In this document: positions 11,101 to 22,700 of the stretch, piece by piece | Numbering within the stretch: the first letter of the stretch is position 1 | Layout: each line of letters begins with the position of its first letter | Source of the DNA: Streptosporangium nondiastaticum | Lineage (GTDB): Bacteria > Actinomycetota > Actinomycetes > Streptomycetales > Streptomycetaceae | Reading direction: 5' to 3' | NCBI RefSeq assembly: GCF_003011965.1 | Contig: NZ_PXWG01000026.1 | Span: 1 to 64,000, forward strand | Length of the DNA: 64,000 nt | Notes under the pieces: generated by a model | Seen by the model: only the letters and a program-made list of their open reading frames with translations | Told to the model about the DNA's origin: nothing | Databases searched by the model: none | Made by a program: the position numbers and the translations under genes

Positions 11101-13657
11101 GGATGGTGACGACGGCTTCATCGTCGAGGCAGCCCTGGGCGAGGGCGCTGAGGACGCCGCCGGGGCCGATCTCCACGAACGTCGTCACGCCCAAGTCGTG
11201 CAGAGTCTGCACGCCGTCGGCGAAGCGGACCGCCTCGCGGACGTGCTGGACCCAGTAGTCGGGGGTGCAGGGCTCGGCCAGGCGGCCGGTGAGGTTGGAG
11301 ACGACCGGAATCTGCGGCTCGTTGAAGATCAGGCCGCGGACGACCTGCGCGAACTTCTCCAGCATCGGGTCCATCAGCGGCGAGTGGAACGCGTGACTGA
11401 CCTTCAAGCGGGACGTTTTACGGCCCTGCTGCTTGAAGACCTCGGCGATCTCCAGCACGGCACCCTCGGCACCGGAGACCACGACGGACTGCGGACCGTT
11501 AATCGCCGCGATACCGACCTCGTCGGTCAGGTGCGGCAGCACCTCGTCCTCGGTCGCCTGAACCGCCACCATTGCACCACCGGTCGGCAGCGCCTGCATC
11601 AACGCAGCACGCGCCGACACCAACTTCGCCGCATCCTCCAGAGACAACACACCCGCCACATGAGCAGCAGCAATCTCACCTACGGAGTGCCCCGCCACAT
11701 AATCCGGCCGCACACCCCACGACTCCAACAACCGGAACAGCGCCACCTCAACCGCGAACAACGCAGGCTGCGTGCACCCCGTCTGATGAAGCGCTTCCGC
11801 ATCGACATCAACCGGCGCGTCCAGCAGCGCACACACCTCGTCATAAGCCGCAGCAAAAACGGGGTACGCCGCATACAGCTCACGCCCCATCCCCAGCCGC
11901 TGCGACCCCTGACCCGAGAACAAGAACCCGACCTTGCCCCGGGCCGCCTCGGCGCACCCCGTCACCACATGTGCCGCGGGTTCGCCCGCTGCCAGTGCGG
12001 TCAGCCCCGCGCGCAGTTCCTCCGCGTCGGCGCCGGTCACCGCGGCGCGGTGTTCCAGCGCCGACCGGGTGGCCGCCAGGGAGAAGCCCACGTCGGCCGG
12101 CGACGTGGTCGCGAAGTCCACGGACGACAGCAGCCGCTGTGCCTGTTCCCGCAGTGCCTCCTCGGTCTTCCCGGAGAGCACCCACGGCACCACCGAGGTC
12201 CGCGGCCTCAGCGCCTCCTCGGCTTCGGCCGCGGCCCCTCCCCCGGCCTCGTCGCCGGCGGCTTCCTCCGCCTCCGGCTCCGTGGCCTGCTCAAGGATGA
12301 CGTGCGCGTTGGTGCCGCTGATCCCGAAGGAGGAGATCCCGGCCCGGCGCGGGTGGTCCGACTCCGGCCACGCGGCCGCTTCGGTGAGCAGCTCGACCGA
12401 GCCGGAGGACCAGTCGACCTGCGGGGTCGGCCGGTCCACGTGCAGGGTCTGCGGCAGCACTCCGTGCTGCATCGCCAGCACCATCTTGATCACGCCGGCG
12501 ACACCCGCGGCGGCCTGCGTGTGGCCGATGTTCGACTTGAGCGAGCCGAGCAGGAGCGGCCGTTCGCGGTCCTGTCCGTAGGTCGCGAGCAGGGCCTGTG
12601 CCTCGATCGGGTCGCCGAGGTTCGTGCCCGTGCCGTGTGCTTCGACGGCGTCGATGTCCTCGGCGGACAGCCCGCCGCTGGCCAGCGCTTCGAGGATGAC
12701 GCGCTGCTGCGAGGGGCCGTTGGGGGCGGTCAGGCCGTTGGACGCGCCGTCCTGGTTGACCGCGCTGCCCCGGACGACGGCGAGGACCTGGTGGCCGAGC
12801 CGCCGGGCGTCGCGCAGGCGCTCCACGAGCAGCAGTCCGGCGCCTTCGGACCACGAGGCGCCGTCCGCAGCGGCCGCGAAGGACTTGCAGCGGCCGTCGG
12901 GGGCGAGGCCGCGCTGGCGGCTGAACTCGACGAACGCGCTGGGGCCCGCCATGACGGTGACCCCGCCGGCGAGCGCCATGGTGCACTCGCCGTTGCGCAG
13001 GGCCTGCACGGCGAGGTGCAGGGCGACCAGCGAGGACGAGCACGCCGTGTCGATGGTCACGGCCGGGCCTTCGAAGCCGAAGGTGTAGGCGATGCGCCCG
13101 GAGGCGACGCTGCCGGAGTTGCCGGTGCTCATCAGGCCTTCGACGCCGTCGGGGAGGACGCCGGGCGTGAAGCCGTAGTCGTGGTACATCAGGCCGGCGA
13201 AGACGCCGGTGCGGCTGCCCTTGAGGGGGGCGGGGTCGATGCCCGCGTGTTCGAAGGCCTCCCACGCGGTCTCCAGCAGGAGGCGCTGCTGCGGGTCCAT
13301 GGCCAGGGCCTCGCGCGGCGAGATCCCGAAGAAGTCCGCGTCGAAGTCGGCGGCGCCGTGCAGGAATCCGCCCTGCCGGGTGTAGACCTTGCCCGGCCGC
13401 TCGGGGTCGGGGTCGTAGAGGGAGTCGACGTCCCAGCCGCGGTCCTCGGGGAACTGCGAGATCGCGTCGCCGCCGCCGGCCAGCAGCCGCCACAGCGCCT
13501 CGGGCGAGTCGACGCCGCCGGGGAACCGGCAGCTCATGCCCACGATGGCGATCGGCTCCTGGTCGCGGGCCTCCAGCTCGCGCACGCGCCGCCGGGCCTG
13601 GCGCAGGTCGGTGGTGGCCCGCTTGAGGTAGTCCCGGAGCTTGTCTTCGTTCATCAT
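8132..13657 (-). CDS. Type I modular PKS, module 7 (KS-AT-DH*-KR-ACP)
   Basis: Single-module PKS of 1841 residues with class 1a-type docking helices at both ends, placed between the module 5-6 and module 8-9 proteins. KS7 about 13560-12290, AT7 11950-10950 (GHSVGE, HAFH: malonyl), DH7 10900-10080, KR7 9500-8740 (LDD present, SSLAG, SYAAAN: active B type), ACP7 8700-8420, C-terminal helices 8400-8135. DH7 keeps HxxxGxxxxP ([10 protein letters not shown]) and an LLDAVL motif. It lacks about 15 residues covering the YGPxF segment that every other DH in the cluster has, so dehydration is probably lost. The start is one of two adjacent ATG codons, 55 bp after the preceding gene. It stops with TAA at 8132-8134. 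Confidence 0.95.
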   Translation of the reverse strand: MMNEDKLRDYLKRATTDLRQARRRVRELEARDQEPIAIVGMSCRFPGGVDSPEALWRLLAGGGDAISQFPEDRGWDVDSLYDPDPERPGKVYTRQGGFLHGAADFDADFFGISPREALAMDPQQRLLLETAWEAFEHAGIDPAPLKGSRTGVFAGLMYHDYGFTPGVLPDGVEGLMSTGNSGSVASGRIAYTFGFEGPAVTIDTACSSSLVALHLAVQALRNGECTMALAGGVTVMAGPSAFVEFSRQRGLAPDGRCKSFAAAADGASWSEGAGLLLVERLRDARRLGHQVLAVVRGSAVNQDGASNGLTAPNGPSQQRVILEALASGGLSAEDIDAVEAHGTGTNLGDPIEAQALLATYGQDRERPLLLGSLKSNIGHTQAAAGVAGVIKMVLAMQHGVLPQTLHVDRPTPQVDWSSGSVELLTEAAAWPESDHPRRAGISSFGISGTNAHVILEQATEPEAEEAAGDEAGGGAAAEAEEALRPRTSVVPWVLSGKTEEALREQAQRLLSSVDFATTSPADVGFSLAATRSALEHRAAVTGADAEELRAGLTALAAGEPAAHVVTGCAEAARGKVGFLFSGQGSQRLGMGRELYAAYPVFAAAYDEVCALLDAPVDVDAEALHQTGCTQPALFAVEVALFRLLESWGVRPDYVAGHSVGEIAAAHVAGVLSLEDAAKLVSARAALMQALPTGGAMVAVQATEDEVLPHLTDEVGIAAINGPQSVVVSGAEGAVLEIAEVFKQQGRKTSRLKVSHAFHSPLMDPMLEKFAQVVRGLIFNEPQIPVVSNLTGRLAEPCTPDYWVQHVREAVRFADGVQTLHDLGVTTFVEIGPGGVLSALAQGCLDDEAVVTIPALRADRPEPQAITLALGQLHTHGVSPDWQALFPGARRVDLPTYAFQRERYWLEGTAALDVSSAGLYSSGHPLLGAVVEAAGADDLLFTGRLSAADLPWIAEHTVGGVPVLPVAAFVELALGAGRQAGFPQLAALDVDAPLVLAEQGAVRIQVQIGAGDDADRRSVRVFSRAAAGGADEPWVRHATGELTRNAPVADFDMVIWPPAGAEPLDVQEHPGLSAAWRAGDELYAEAALPAAERDRADRYGLHPVLLDAVLNTLALDRAGDPGAVLMPYAWSGTSVHAPGAGAVRVRVRPAAGGGDAVAVELADADGAPVASVASVRTRAMSPQQVLASRVAHQDWMFEVDWVEHTAAAPAAPAAAAPAAASAPETEWAVLGGDGPYAGIDALRKAVDDGAAVPGHVLLPCAPSEGDAASATRALLAGVLSAVQEWVADERFSDARLVVMTRGAADLDGTAPDLAHVAVAGLVRSAQAEHPDRLLLVDADDSVAHGAPALAAALTALDEPQAAVRGGRLFVPRLARTAPPEEPADHAWDPEGTVLLTGATGGLGLSLARHLVAERGARRLLLVSRRGPAAEGVGELVAALSELGAHVDVAACDIADRDALARLLASVPAEHPLVAVVHAAAALDDGVITALTPERLDTVLRPKADGALHLHELTKKLDLSAFVLFSSLAGVLGSAGAASYAAANSFLDGLARQRRAAGLPGTSLAWGLWTENGGMGDRITDADRNRMGRSGVVPFTSAEGLALFDATLAVDRPVIVPVRLDVPGLRSMARAGVLPAIFRGLVGDTGGPAEEAAASGTPALARRLAGMPEADQEKVLLDLVRNQAAAALGRADAARIEPTTAFRDIGFDSLTAVELRNRLKAATGLRLKPTLVFDHPNPVAIARLLHKDLVLDLAAETPPVLGELDRLEARLAALAPEDAVRDKVTARLKALLWKWTDTHQDAAANTADAGTGSGTDRDFDLDRIDAATDDEMFDLIDQELGSL
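8415..13560 (-). other. PKS module 7: KS-AT(malonyl)-DH(defective?)-KR-ACP
   Basis: Follows the methylmalonyl module and would set a hydroxyl next to the methyl-bearing end of the polyene if the DH is dead, equivalent to C15-OH in filipin. The DH remnant carries an in-frame gap at about 10436-10470 relative to its sister domains. The KR motifs are intact. Confidence 0.8.
11560..11940 (-). repeat. AT7 patch nearly identical to AT1 and AT2 patches
   Basis: This stretch of AT7 matches 43000-43385 (AT1) and 38440-38780 (AT2) almost base for base. It uses codons rare in this genome, for example GTT TTT GCT and TAT in the VFAAAYD segment. This points to recent copying between modules. Confidence 0.75.
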
Positions 13658-13688
13658 CGGTGTTGCCCGCCCCTTTTGGCCTGCGCTG

Positions 13689-13734
13689 TTCGGGAGATGC
13701 CGCGTTCGTCGTTCAGGAGATGCCGAGTTCGTCG
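13689..13734. repeat. 23-bp tandem duplication across a PKS stop codon
   Basis: Two adjacent 23-bp copies (13689-13711 and 13712-13734) match at 21 of 23 positions. The right copy holds the last codons (ending ELGIS) and TGA stop of the module 5-6 PKS. The left copy lies in the 55-bp spacer before module 7. Confidence 0.85.
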
Positions 13735-16700
13735 TCGAGGAGCTCGTACAGCTCCTCGTCGCTCGCCGAGCTGAGGTCGTCTTCGTCCCCGGCTCCGCCG
13801 GCGCCTCCCGGGTCGGCCGGCTCGTTCCCGTTCCAGCGGGCGAGCAGCGCCTGGAGACGCATGTTGATCTTGGTTCGGGTGACGTTGTCGACGCCGTCCG
13901 CTCCGGCGCCGTCGAGGGCGGTGGCGAGGCGGTCGAGCTCGTCGAAGAGCGGCACTGTGCCGCCCGTCCCGCCGGGCAGGTCCTTCAGGACCCGCTGGGC
14001 GAGCACTGCCGGCGTCGGGTAGTCGAAGACCAGCGTCGCGGGGAGCCGCAGCCCGGTGGCCTTGTTCATCCGGTTCCGGAGCTCCACCGCGGTCAGCGAG
14101 TCGAAGCCCAGGTCACCGAAGGCCTGGTCGGGCTGGACGGCCTTGGCCGAGCTGTGCCCGAGGACGGCGGCGACCTCGGACCTCACGAGGTCCAGCACCA
14201 CCTCTTCGCGCTCGCTCTCGGGCAGGTCCGCGACCCGCTGCGCCAGCGGTACGGCGGCCGTCCGGTCCGTGCGCCGCGGCCGGCCGCCGACGAGGGGCCG
14301 CAGCAGCGGCGGCACCGGCGCGGTCGCGTTCCGCAGGGCGGCGAGGTCCAGCCGTGCCGCCACCACCAGGGGCTCGTCCAGCGCGAGCGCCGCGTCGAGG
14401 AGTCCGAGGCCGTCCTCGTCGGACAGCGGCAGCACGCCGCCGCGGGCGAGCCGGTTCCGGTCGGTGCCGCCGAGGTCCTCGGTCATGGTGCCGGTCCGCT
14501 GCCACAGGCCCCACGGCAGCGACACCGCGGGAAGGCCCTGCGCGCGGCGGTGCCTCGCGAAGGCGTCCAGGAAGGCGTTGGCCGCGGCGTAGTTGGCCTG
14601 GCCGGGGGTGCCGAGGGTGCCCGCGAGCGAGGAGAAGAGGACGAACGCCGAGACGTCGCCCGCCAGCTCGTGGAGGTTCAGCACCGCGTCGGCCTTGGGG
14701 CGCAGGACCGTGTCCAGGCGCTCCGGGGTGAGCGAGCCGATGACGCCGTCGTCGAGGGCGCCGGCCGTGTGCACCACGGCCGTCACCCGCGTCCCGTCCA
14801 GCGCCGCGGCGAGGGCGTCGCGGTCGGCGACGTCGCAGGCGGCCCAAGTGACCTCGGCGCCCGCGGCGGTGAGCTCCGCCCCGAGCTCCGCAGCGCCGTC
14901 GGCGTCCGCGCCGCGCCGGCTCAGCAGCAGGAGGCTGCGGACGCCGTGCCCGGTGACGAGGTGCCGGGCGACGAGTCCGCCCAGGGCGCCGGACGCGCCG
15001 GTCAGGAGCACCGTCCCGGTGCCGAAGTCCGGGGTGGTCCGCGGGGCGTCGGCGGCGGCCCTGGCGAGCCGGGGCAGCAGGAGCGTGTCGCCGCGCAGCG
15101 CGGCTTGCGGCTCCTCGGAGGCGACGAGCCGCCGTACCGCCGCCGCGGCCCGCTGCCGGTCGGTGTCCTCGTCGGTGTCGAGGAGGACGATGCGGTCCGG
15201 GTTCTCGGACTGCGCCGACCGCACCAGGCCCCACACGGCCGCCTGCGCCGGATCGTCCTGGGCCCCGTCGCCGGTAGCGACCGCGCCCCGCGTCACGAGC
15301 ACGAGGCGGGCGGCCCGGTCCTCGGACAGCCACCATTGCACCAGCCCGAGCACCTCGGCCAGGACCTCCCGGACCCGCTCGGCGCCGGTGCCCGACCCGG
15401 CCGGGCAGGGCACCACGACGGCGTCCACGTCCGCCTCCGTGCCGGTCTCCGTCTCCGGGGCGGAGCGGAGGGAGGCGATGTCGTCGTAGGCGCGGACGGT
15501 CGTGCTCGTGCCGTTCGCCTCGGACGGTCCGGCGAGCGGCGCCCACTCCACAGTGAACAGGGAGTCCCGGGAGCTCGTACGGAGCTGGTCGGCCGACACC
15601 GGGCGCAGCGTGAGCGACTCCACCGAGACGACGGGCCGGCCCGTGCCGTCGGCGGCCTCCAGCCGTACCGCGTCCCCGCCGGCCTGCGAGAGCCGTACGC
15701 GCAGGCCGGCCGCTCCGGTTCCGTGCACCGTGACGCGGGACCACGCGAAGGGCAGCAGGGGCCCGTCGGCCGCCGGCACGAGGCCGCCCGCGCCCAGGGC
15801 GTGCAGGGCGGAGTCGAGCAGGGCCGGGTGCACGCCGAAGGACTCCGCGTCCGCGTGCGCTTCGCCGGGGACGGCCAGTTCGGCGTAGACCCCGTCGTTG
15901 CCGCGCCAGACGGCGCGCAGCCCCTGGAAGAGCGGGCCGTAGCTCAGGCCGAGGTCCGCGAGCCGGTCGTAGAAGCCGTCGAGGTCCACGGGCTGGGCGT
16001 CGGCCGGGGGCCAGCTGCTCAGGTCCGTGGCGGCGGGGGTGGCGCCGGTGGCGAGGGCGCCGGTGGCGTTGCGGATCCAGGGGCCTTCCCCGGCGCGCGA
16101 GTGCACGCTCAGCGGGCGGCGGCCGGAGTCGTCCCGGGCGCCCACGAGGACCTGGAGCTGCACGCCGCCGTGCTCGGGCAGCAGCAGCGGTGCCTGCAGG
16201 GTGAGTTCCTCGACGAGGTCGCAGCCGGTCTCGGCCGCGGCGTGGGCGGCCAGTTCCACGAACGCCGTTCCCGGCAGGATCACCGTGCCCAACACGGCGT
16301 GGTCGGCCAGCCAGGGCTGGGCCTGCAGCGACAGGAGCCCGGTCAGCAGGTGGCCGCCGGCGTCGGGCAGTTCCACCGCCGCGCCCAGGAACGGATGGTC
16401 GGCGGAGTCCAGCCCGGCGGCCCGTACGTCACCGGCCGGCGCGCCGGCCTCCAGCCAGTACCGCTCGTGCTGGAACGCGTACGTCGGCAGGTCCACGCGG
16501 CGGGCGCCCGGCAGGACGGCGTCCCAGTCGACGGCGACGCCGTGCACGTGCGCCTGTGCCAGCGACAGCATGAGCCGGTGCCGGCCGCCGTCGCCGCGGC
16601 GCAGCGTCGGTACGGCCACGGCTTCGGCCTCGGCGGCCTCGATGGCGTCCTGGATGCCCGCCAGCTGCACGGGGTGCGGGCTGACCTCGACGAACACGTC

Positions 16701-19700
16701 GTGACCGTCGGCCAGGGCGGACCGGATCGCGGCGTGGAACCGCACCGTCTGCCGCATGTTGCGGTACCAGTAGCCGGAGCCGAGCTCGGCCGCGTCCAGC
16801 TTCCCGCCCGTCACCGTGGAGTAGAAGGGCACGGCGCCGGGGAGCGGGCTGATGCCGGCGAACCCCTCGGCGGCCTGCGCCTCGACGCGCTCGATCTGCG
16901 GCGAGTGCGCGGCGTAGTCGACGGCGACCTTGCGGGCCTGGATGCCCTCCTGCTCGCAGTGCGCGAGGAGTTCGTCCAGGGCGTCGGTGTCGCCGGAGAC
17001 CACGACGGTGCCGGGCCCGTTCACGGCGCCGATGCCGAGGCGGCCGGTCCAGCGGCCGATCAGCTCCTGCGCCTCCTCGTCCGGGAGCGTCACCGAGGCC
17101 ATGCCGCCGAGGCCCTGGAGCTCGCGCACCGCGAGGCTCCGCCGCGCCACGATGCGGGCGCCGTCCTCCAGGGAGACCGCTCCGGCGATCACCGCCGCGG
17201 AGACCTCGCCCTGGGAGTGCCCGACGACCGCGTCGGGGGTCACCCCGAACGAGCGCCACACCTCGGCCAGGGCGATCGTCATCGCCCACAGCACGGGCTG
17301 CAGCACGTCGACCCGGTCCTGCTCGACGTCGGAGGTGCCGCGCAGCACCGCGGTCAGCGACCAGTCCACGTGCGGTGCGAGGGCGCGCTCGCAGGCGTCG
17401 ATCCGGTCGCGGAAGACCGGTGAGGTCTCCAGCAGTTCGGTGGCCATGCCCACCCACTGCGACCCCTGTCCGGGGAAGACGAAGACGGTCTTGCCGCCGG
17501 TGCGTGCGGTGCCGGTCACCACGTCGGTCGGCGTGGAGCCGTCCGCGACGGCGGCCAGTCCCTGCCGGAGCGCCTCGGGGGTGTCCGCGACCACTGCGGC
17601 GCGGTGTTCGAAGGCCGCCCTGGTCGTGGCCAGCGCGTAGGCGGTGTCGGCCGCCGGGACCGCGTCGCTGTCGCCGCTGTCGCCGCTGCCGCCGCTGCCG
17701 AGGAAGGAGGCGAGGCGGGCGGCCTGCGCCCGCAGGGCCGCTTCGGTCCGGCCGGACAGCACCCACGGCACGACGGCGCCGGAGTCAGGGGCGGAGGGCG
17801 ACTCGGCGGCCTCAGCGGCTTCGGGAGCTTCGGCGGCCTCGGGGGCCTGTTCGATGATGGTGTGGGCGTTGGTGCCGCTGACGCCGAAGGACGACACGGC
17901 AGCCCGGCGCGGACGGTCCGCCTCCGGCCAGTCCACGGCCTCGGTCAGCAGCCGGACGTCACCGGCCGACCAGTCCACGTGCGGCGTCGGCTCGTCCACG
18001 TGCAGCGTCTGCGGGAGGACGCCGTGACGCATCGCCATGACCATCTTGATCACACCGGCGACACCGGCCGCGGCCTGCGTGTGGCCGATGTTCGACTTCA
18101 GCGAGCCCAGCCACAGCGGCTGACCCTCCGGTCGCTCCTGCCCGTACGTCGCGAGCAGCGCCTGCGCCTCGATCGGGTCGCCCAGCTTGGTGCCCGTGCC
18201 GTGTGCCTCGACGGCGTCGACATCGGCCGGGGTGAGTCCGGCGGAGGCCAGGGCCTGCCGGATCACGCGCTGCTGCGAAGGCCCGTTCGGCGCGGTCAGG
18301 CCGTTGGACGCGCCGTCCTGGTTGACCGCGCTGCCCCGGACGACCGCCAGGACCTGGTGGCCATTGCGCTCGGCGTCGCTGAGCCGCTCCACGAGCAGCA
18401 TGCCGACGCCTTCGCCCCAGCCCGTGCCGTCCGCGCCGGCGGCGAACGCCTTGCACCGGCCCTCGGGCGACAGGCCGCGCTGACGGCTGAACTCGACGAA
18501 GACTGTCGGACTGGCCATCACCGTGACGCCGCCGGCCAGGGCCATCGTGCACTCGCCGCTGCGCAGCGCCTGGACGGCCAGGTGCAGGGCGACCAGCGAG
18601 GACGAGCACGCCGTGTCGATGGTCACGGCCGGGCCCTCGAGGCCGAAGGTGTAGGACACGCGGCCGGAGGCGACGCTGCCGGAGCCGCCGGTGGTGAGCA
18701 GGCCCTCGACGCCCTCGGGCAGTTCGCGCGGGCCCTGGCCGTAGTCGTGGTACATCAGGCCGGTGAAGACGCCGGTGCTGCTGCCCCGGAGCGTCGCCGG
18801 GTCGATCCCGGCGCGCTCGAAGGCCTCCCAGGACGCCTCCAGCAGGAGCCGCTGCTGCGGGTCCATGGCCAGGGCCTCGCGGGGGCTGATGCCGAAGAAG
18901 CCGGCGTCGAACTCGGCCGCCTCGTGCAGGAATCCGCCGTCGCGCGCGTAGGTCTTGCCGAGGCGCTCGGGGTCGGGGTCGTAGAGTCCGTCGACGTCCC
19001 AGCCGCGGTTGTCCGGGAACCGGGTGATGCCGTCCCGGCCGGAGGCCACGAGCCGCCACAGGTCCTCCGGCGAGCGCACCCCGCCCGGGAGGCGGCAGCT
19101 CATGCCGACGATGGCGATCGGCTCGTCGTCGGCGGCGGTCCGCCGGTCCGTGGCTGCGGCCGTGGCCGCCGGGGCGTCGCCGAGGAGTTCGGTGCCGATG
19201 TGCCGGGCCAGGGCGGCGGGCGTGGGGTGGTCGAAGACGAGGGTGGCGGGCAGGCGCAGGCCGGTGGCCGTGGACAGCCGGTTGCGCAGTTCGACGGCCG
19301 TCAGGGAGTCGAAGCCCAGGTCCTGGAAGGCGTGCGCGGGCTGGACCGCCCGGGGCGAGGCGTGCCCGAGCACGGCGGCGACCTCGGACCGGACCAGGTC
19401 CAGGACGGCCTCGTCGCGCTCGTCCGGGGCCAGCCCGGCGAGGCGGTCGGCCAGGGAGCCTGCGGCGGCGCGCTGGGCGGTGCCGCGCGTGGTGACGCGG
19501 ACGAGTCCGCGCAGCAGCGCCGGTACGGTCCCGGCCGCCCGGCCGCGCAGGGCGGCGGTGTCGAGGCGGACCGGTACGAGCACGGGCTCGTCCGAGGCGA
19601 GTGCCGCGTCGAACAGCCGCAGGCCGTCCTCGGTGGAGAGCGGCAGCACGCCGGAGCGCGCCATGCGCGACCTGCCCGCCTCGTCGAGGGCGTCGGCCAT

Positions 19701-22700
19701 GGCGCCTTCCTGCTCCCACAGGCCCCACGCGAGCGAGAGCGTGGGCCGGCCCTGGGCGCGGCGGTGCCGGGCGAAGGCGTCGAGGAAGGCGTTGGCCGCG
19801 GCGTAGTTGCCCTGGCCGGGGTTGCCGAAGGCGCCCGCGGCGGACGAGAACAGCACGAACGCCGTGTCTTCGCCGGCGAGCTCGTGCAGGTTGAGCACGG
19901 CGTCGGCCTTGGGCTTCAGGACGGCGTCCAGGCGCTCCGGGGTGAGCGCGGCGATCACGCCGTCGTCGAGGACGCCGGCGGTGTGCACGACGGAGTCGAC
20001 CGGAGTGGCGGCCAGCAGCCGGGCGACGGCGTCGCGGTCGGCGAGGTCGCAGGCGGCCCACGTCGCCTCGGCGCCGAGCGCGGCGAGTTCGGCTTCCAGG
20101 TCGGCGGCGCCCGGGGCGTCCGCGCCGCGGCGGCTGACGAGCAGGAGCCGGCGCACGCCGTGACCGGTCACGAGGTGCCGGGCGAGGGTACCGCCGAGCG
20201 CGCCGGAGGCGCCGGTGAGCAGCACGGTGCCGAGGTCACCCAGGGCGGCGCCCTGGGTGACGGCGGAGGTGTCGCCCTCGGCGAGGCCGGAAGCCGTGTC
20301 CTCGGCCAGGCCGAAGGCAACGCCTTCCATGGCCGGAGAAGCGGGGTTCTCCGCAGCCGGAGCGGCAGCTCCCCTCGCGGCCGGGGAAGCGGTCTTCTCC
20401 GGCGTGGAAGAGACGACGCTCTCCGCCGCCGCAGAGGCAGTGATGCCAGTCGCCGGAGAGGCGACGCCCTCCGCGTTCGGCAGCGCATGCCGCTCCCCCG
20501 CCGGGGATGCCGGGTGCTCCGTCACTTCGGACGCGGCGCGGGCCAGGCGCGGTGCGCTCGTCTCCCCGTCGCGGGCGATGACGTGCGGTTCGCCGGTGTG
20601 CAGAACTCCGGGCACGAGCCCGGAAACGTCCGCCGGGCGGTCGGTTTCGAGGAGCACGATCCGGCCGGGGTTCTCCGCCTGGGCCGAGCGCACGAGTCCG
20701 CCCGCGGCGGCGTGGGCGAGGTCGTCGCAGCGCGCCACGAGCACGAGGCGCGGCGTCCGGTCCTCGGCGAACCACCGCTGGATCAGCCGCAGCACCTCGG
20801 CGGTGACCGCGCGGACCCGCTCGGCCTCGGGGGCCCCTTCCGGGCCGTCGGGGCACGGGACCACGACCGCGTCAGGCTGCGACGGCGCGTCGGCGCCGGG
20901 CAGCGCGGCGGTGTCCGCGGCGTACGCGACGGTCGTCCCGTCCGTGTCGTCGGAGGACGGCAGGGTCAGCGGCGCCCGTTCGATCGCGAACATCGCGTCG
21001 CCGGAGCTCTTGCGAAGCTGGTCGGGCGACACCGCGCGCAGCGTCAGCGACTCCACGGAGGCGACCGGTTCGCCGGCGGCGTCGGCCACGAGCAGGGACA
21101 CCGTGTCCGTACCGGCCGGCGACAGCCTCACTCGTACGGTGGAGGCGCCCGTGGCACGCACGGACACGCCGGACCAGGCGAACGGCAGGAGCGGCCCGTC
21201 CGCCGCGGCCACCAGGGAGCCGTTCGCACCGGCCGCGCCGATCGCGTGCAGCGCCGCGTCCAGCAGCGCCGGGTGGAGGAGGAAGGAGCCGGTGTCCGTG
21301 CCGTCGGGCAGGGCGATCTCGGCGAAGGTCTCCGCGCCCGCGCGCCAGGCGCTGCGCAGACCGCGGAACGCCGGGCCGTAGGCCAGGCCGAGGCCGGCCA
21401 GCCGGTCGTAGAAGCCGTCGAGGTCGAGGGGTTCGGAGCCCGCCGGGGGCCACGCCGTGAGTGCCTGGCCGGCGGCCGGGGCGGCCGCTTCTTCGGTGAC
21501 GAAGCCGGTCGCGTGGCGGACCCAGGGCAGGTCGGTGTCGTCCTCGGGGCGCGAGTGCACGGTCAGCGGGCGGCGGCCGGAGCCGTCGGCGGCGCCGACC
21601 CAGACCTGGACGGCGACGCCGCCCCGCTCGGGCAGGAGCAGGGGAGCTTCGAGGGTGAGGTCTTCCAGGAGTTCGCAGCCGGCTTCGTCGGCGGCGCGCA
21701 CGGCCAGTTCGACGAACGCGGTGCCCGGCAGCAGCACGCTTCCGAGGACGGCGTGGTCGCTCAGCCACGGGTGCGTGCGCAGGGACAGCCGGCCGGTCAG
21801 CAGCCGCTCGTCGCCACCGGCCAGGGAGACGGCGGCGCCCAGCAGCGGGTGGTCGGCGGAGCCCAGGCCGGCAGCGCGGACGTCGCCGGGCGCGGCCGCC
21901 GAGGCGTCGAGCCAGTAGCGCTCGTACTGGAAGGCGTAGGTGGGCAGGTCGACGCGGTGGGCGCCGGGGAAGAAGGCGTGCCAGTCCGGAGAGACGCCGT
22001 GCGCGTGCAGTTCGGAGACCGCGGCGACGACGGCGGCCCGCTCGGGGCGGTCGGCGCGGAGGACGGGGACGGTGGTGATGTCGTCGTCCAGGCAGCCCTG
22101 GGTGAGGGCGCTGAGGACGCCGCCGGGGCCGATCTCGACGAAGGTCGTGACACCCGACTCGTGCAGGGTCCGCACGCCGTCGGCGAAGCGGACGGCCTCG
22201 CGGACGTGGCGGACCCAGTAGTCGGGGGTGTACGGGTCGGCCAGGCGGCCGGTGAGATTGGAGACGACGGGGAGCTGCGGCTTCTCGAAGGTCAGCCCGC
22301 GGACGACCTGCGCGAAGTCCTCCAGCATGGGGTCCATGAGAGGCGAGTGGAAGGCGTGACTGACCTTCAGGCGTGAGGTCTTACGGCCCTGCTGCTTGAA
22401 GACCTCGGCGATCGCGGTGACGGCGTCCTCGGCACCGGAAATCACCACGGACTGCGGCCCGTTGATCGCCGCAATGCCTACGTGCTCGGCCAGATGCGGC
22501 AGCACCTCGTCCTCGGTCGCCTGAACAGCCACCATCGCGCCACCGGTCGGCAGCGCCTGCATCAACGCAGCACGCGCCGACACCAGCTTCGCCGCATCCT
22601 CCAGAGAGAGCACCCCGGCCACATGAGCAGCCGCGATCTCGCCTACGGAGTGACCGGCTACGTAATCCGGCCGGATCCCCCACGATTCGAGGAGACGGAA

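Noticed and set aside
20235..20545. Possible CRISPR-like array
   Set aside because: The repeats are irregular, lie in frame within a PKS coding sequence and have no uniform spacers or adjacent cas genes.
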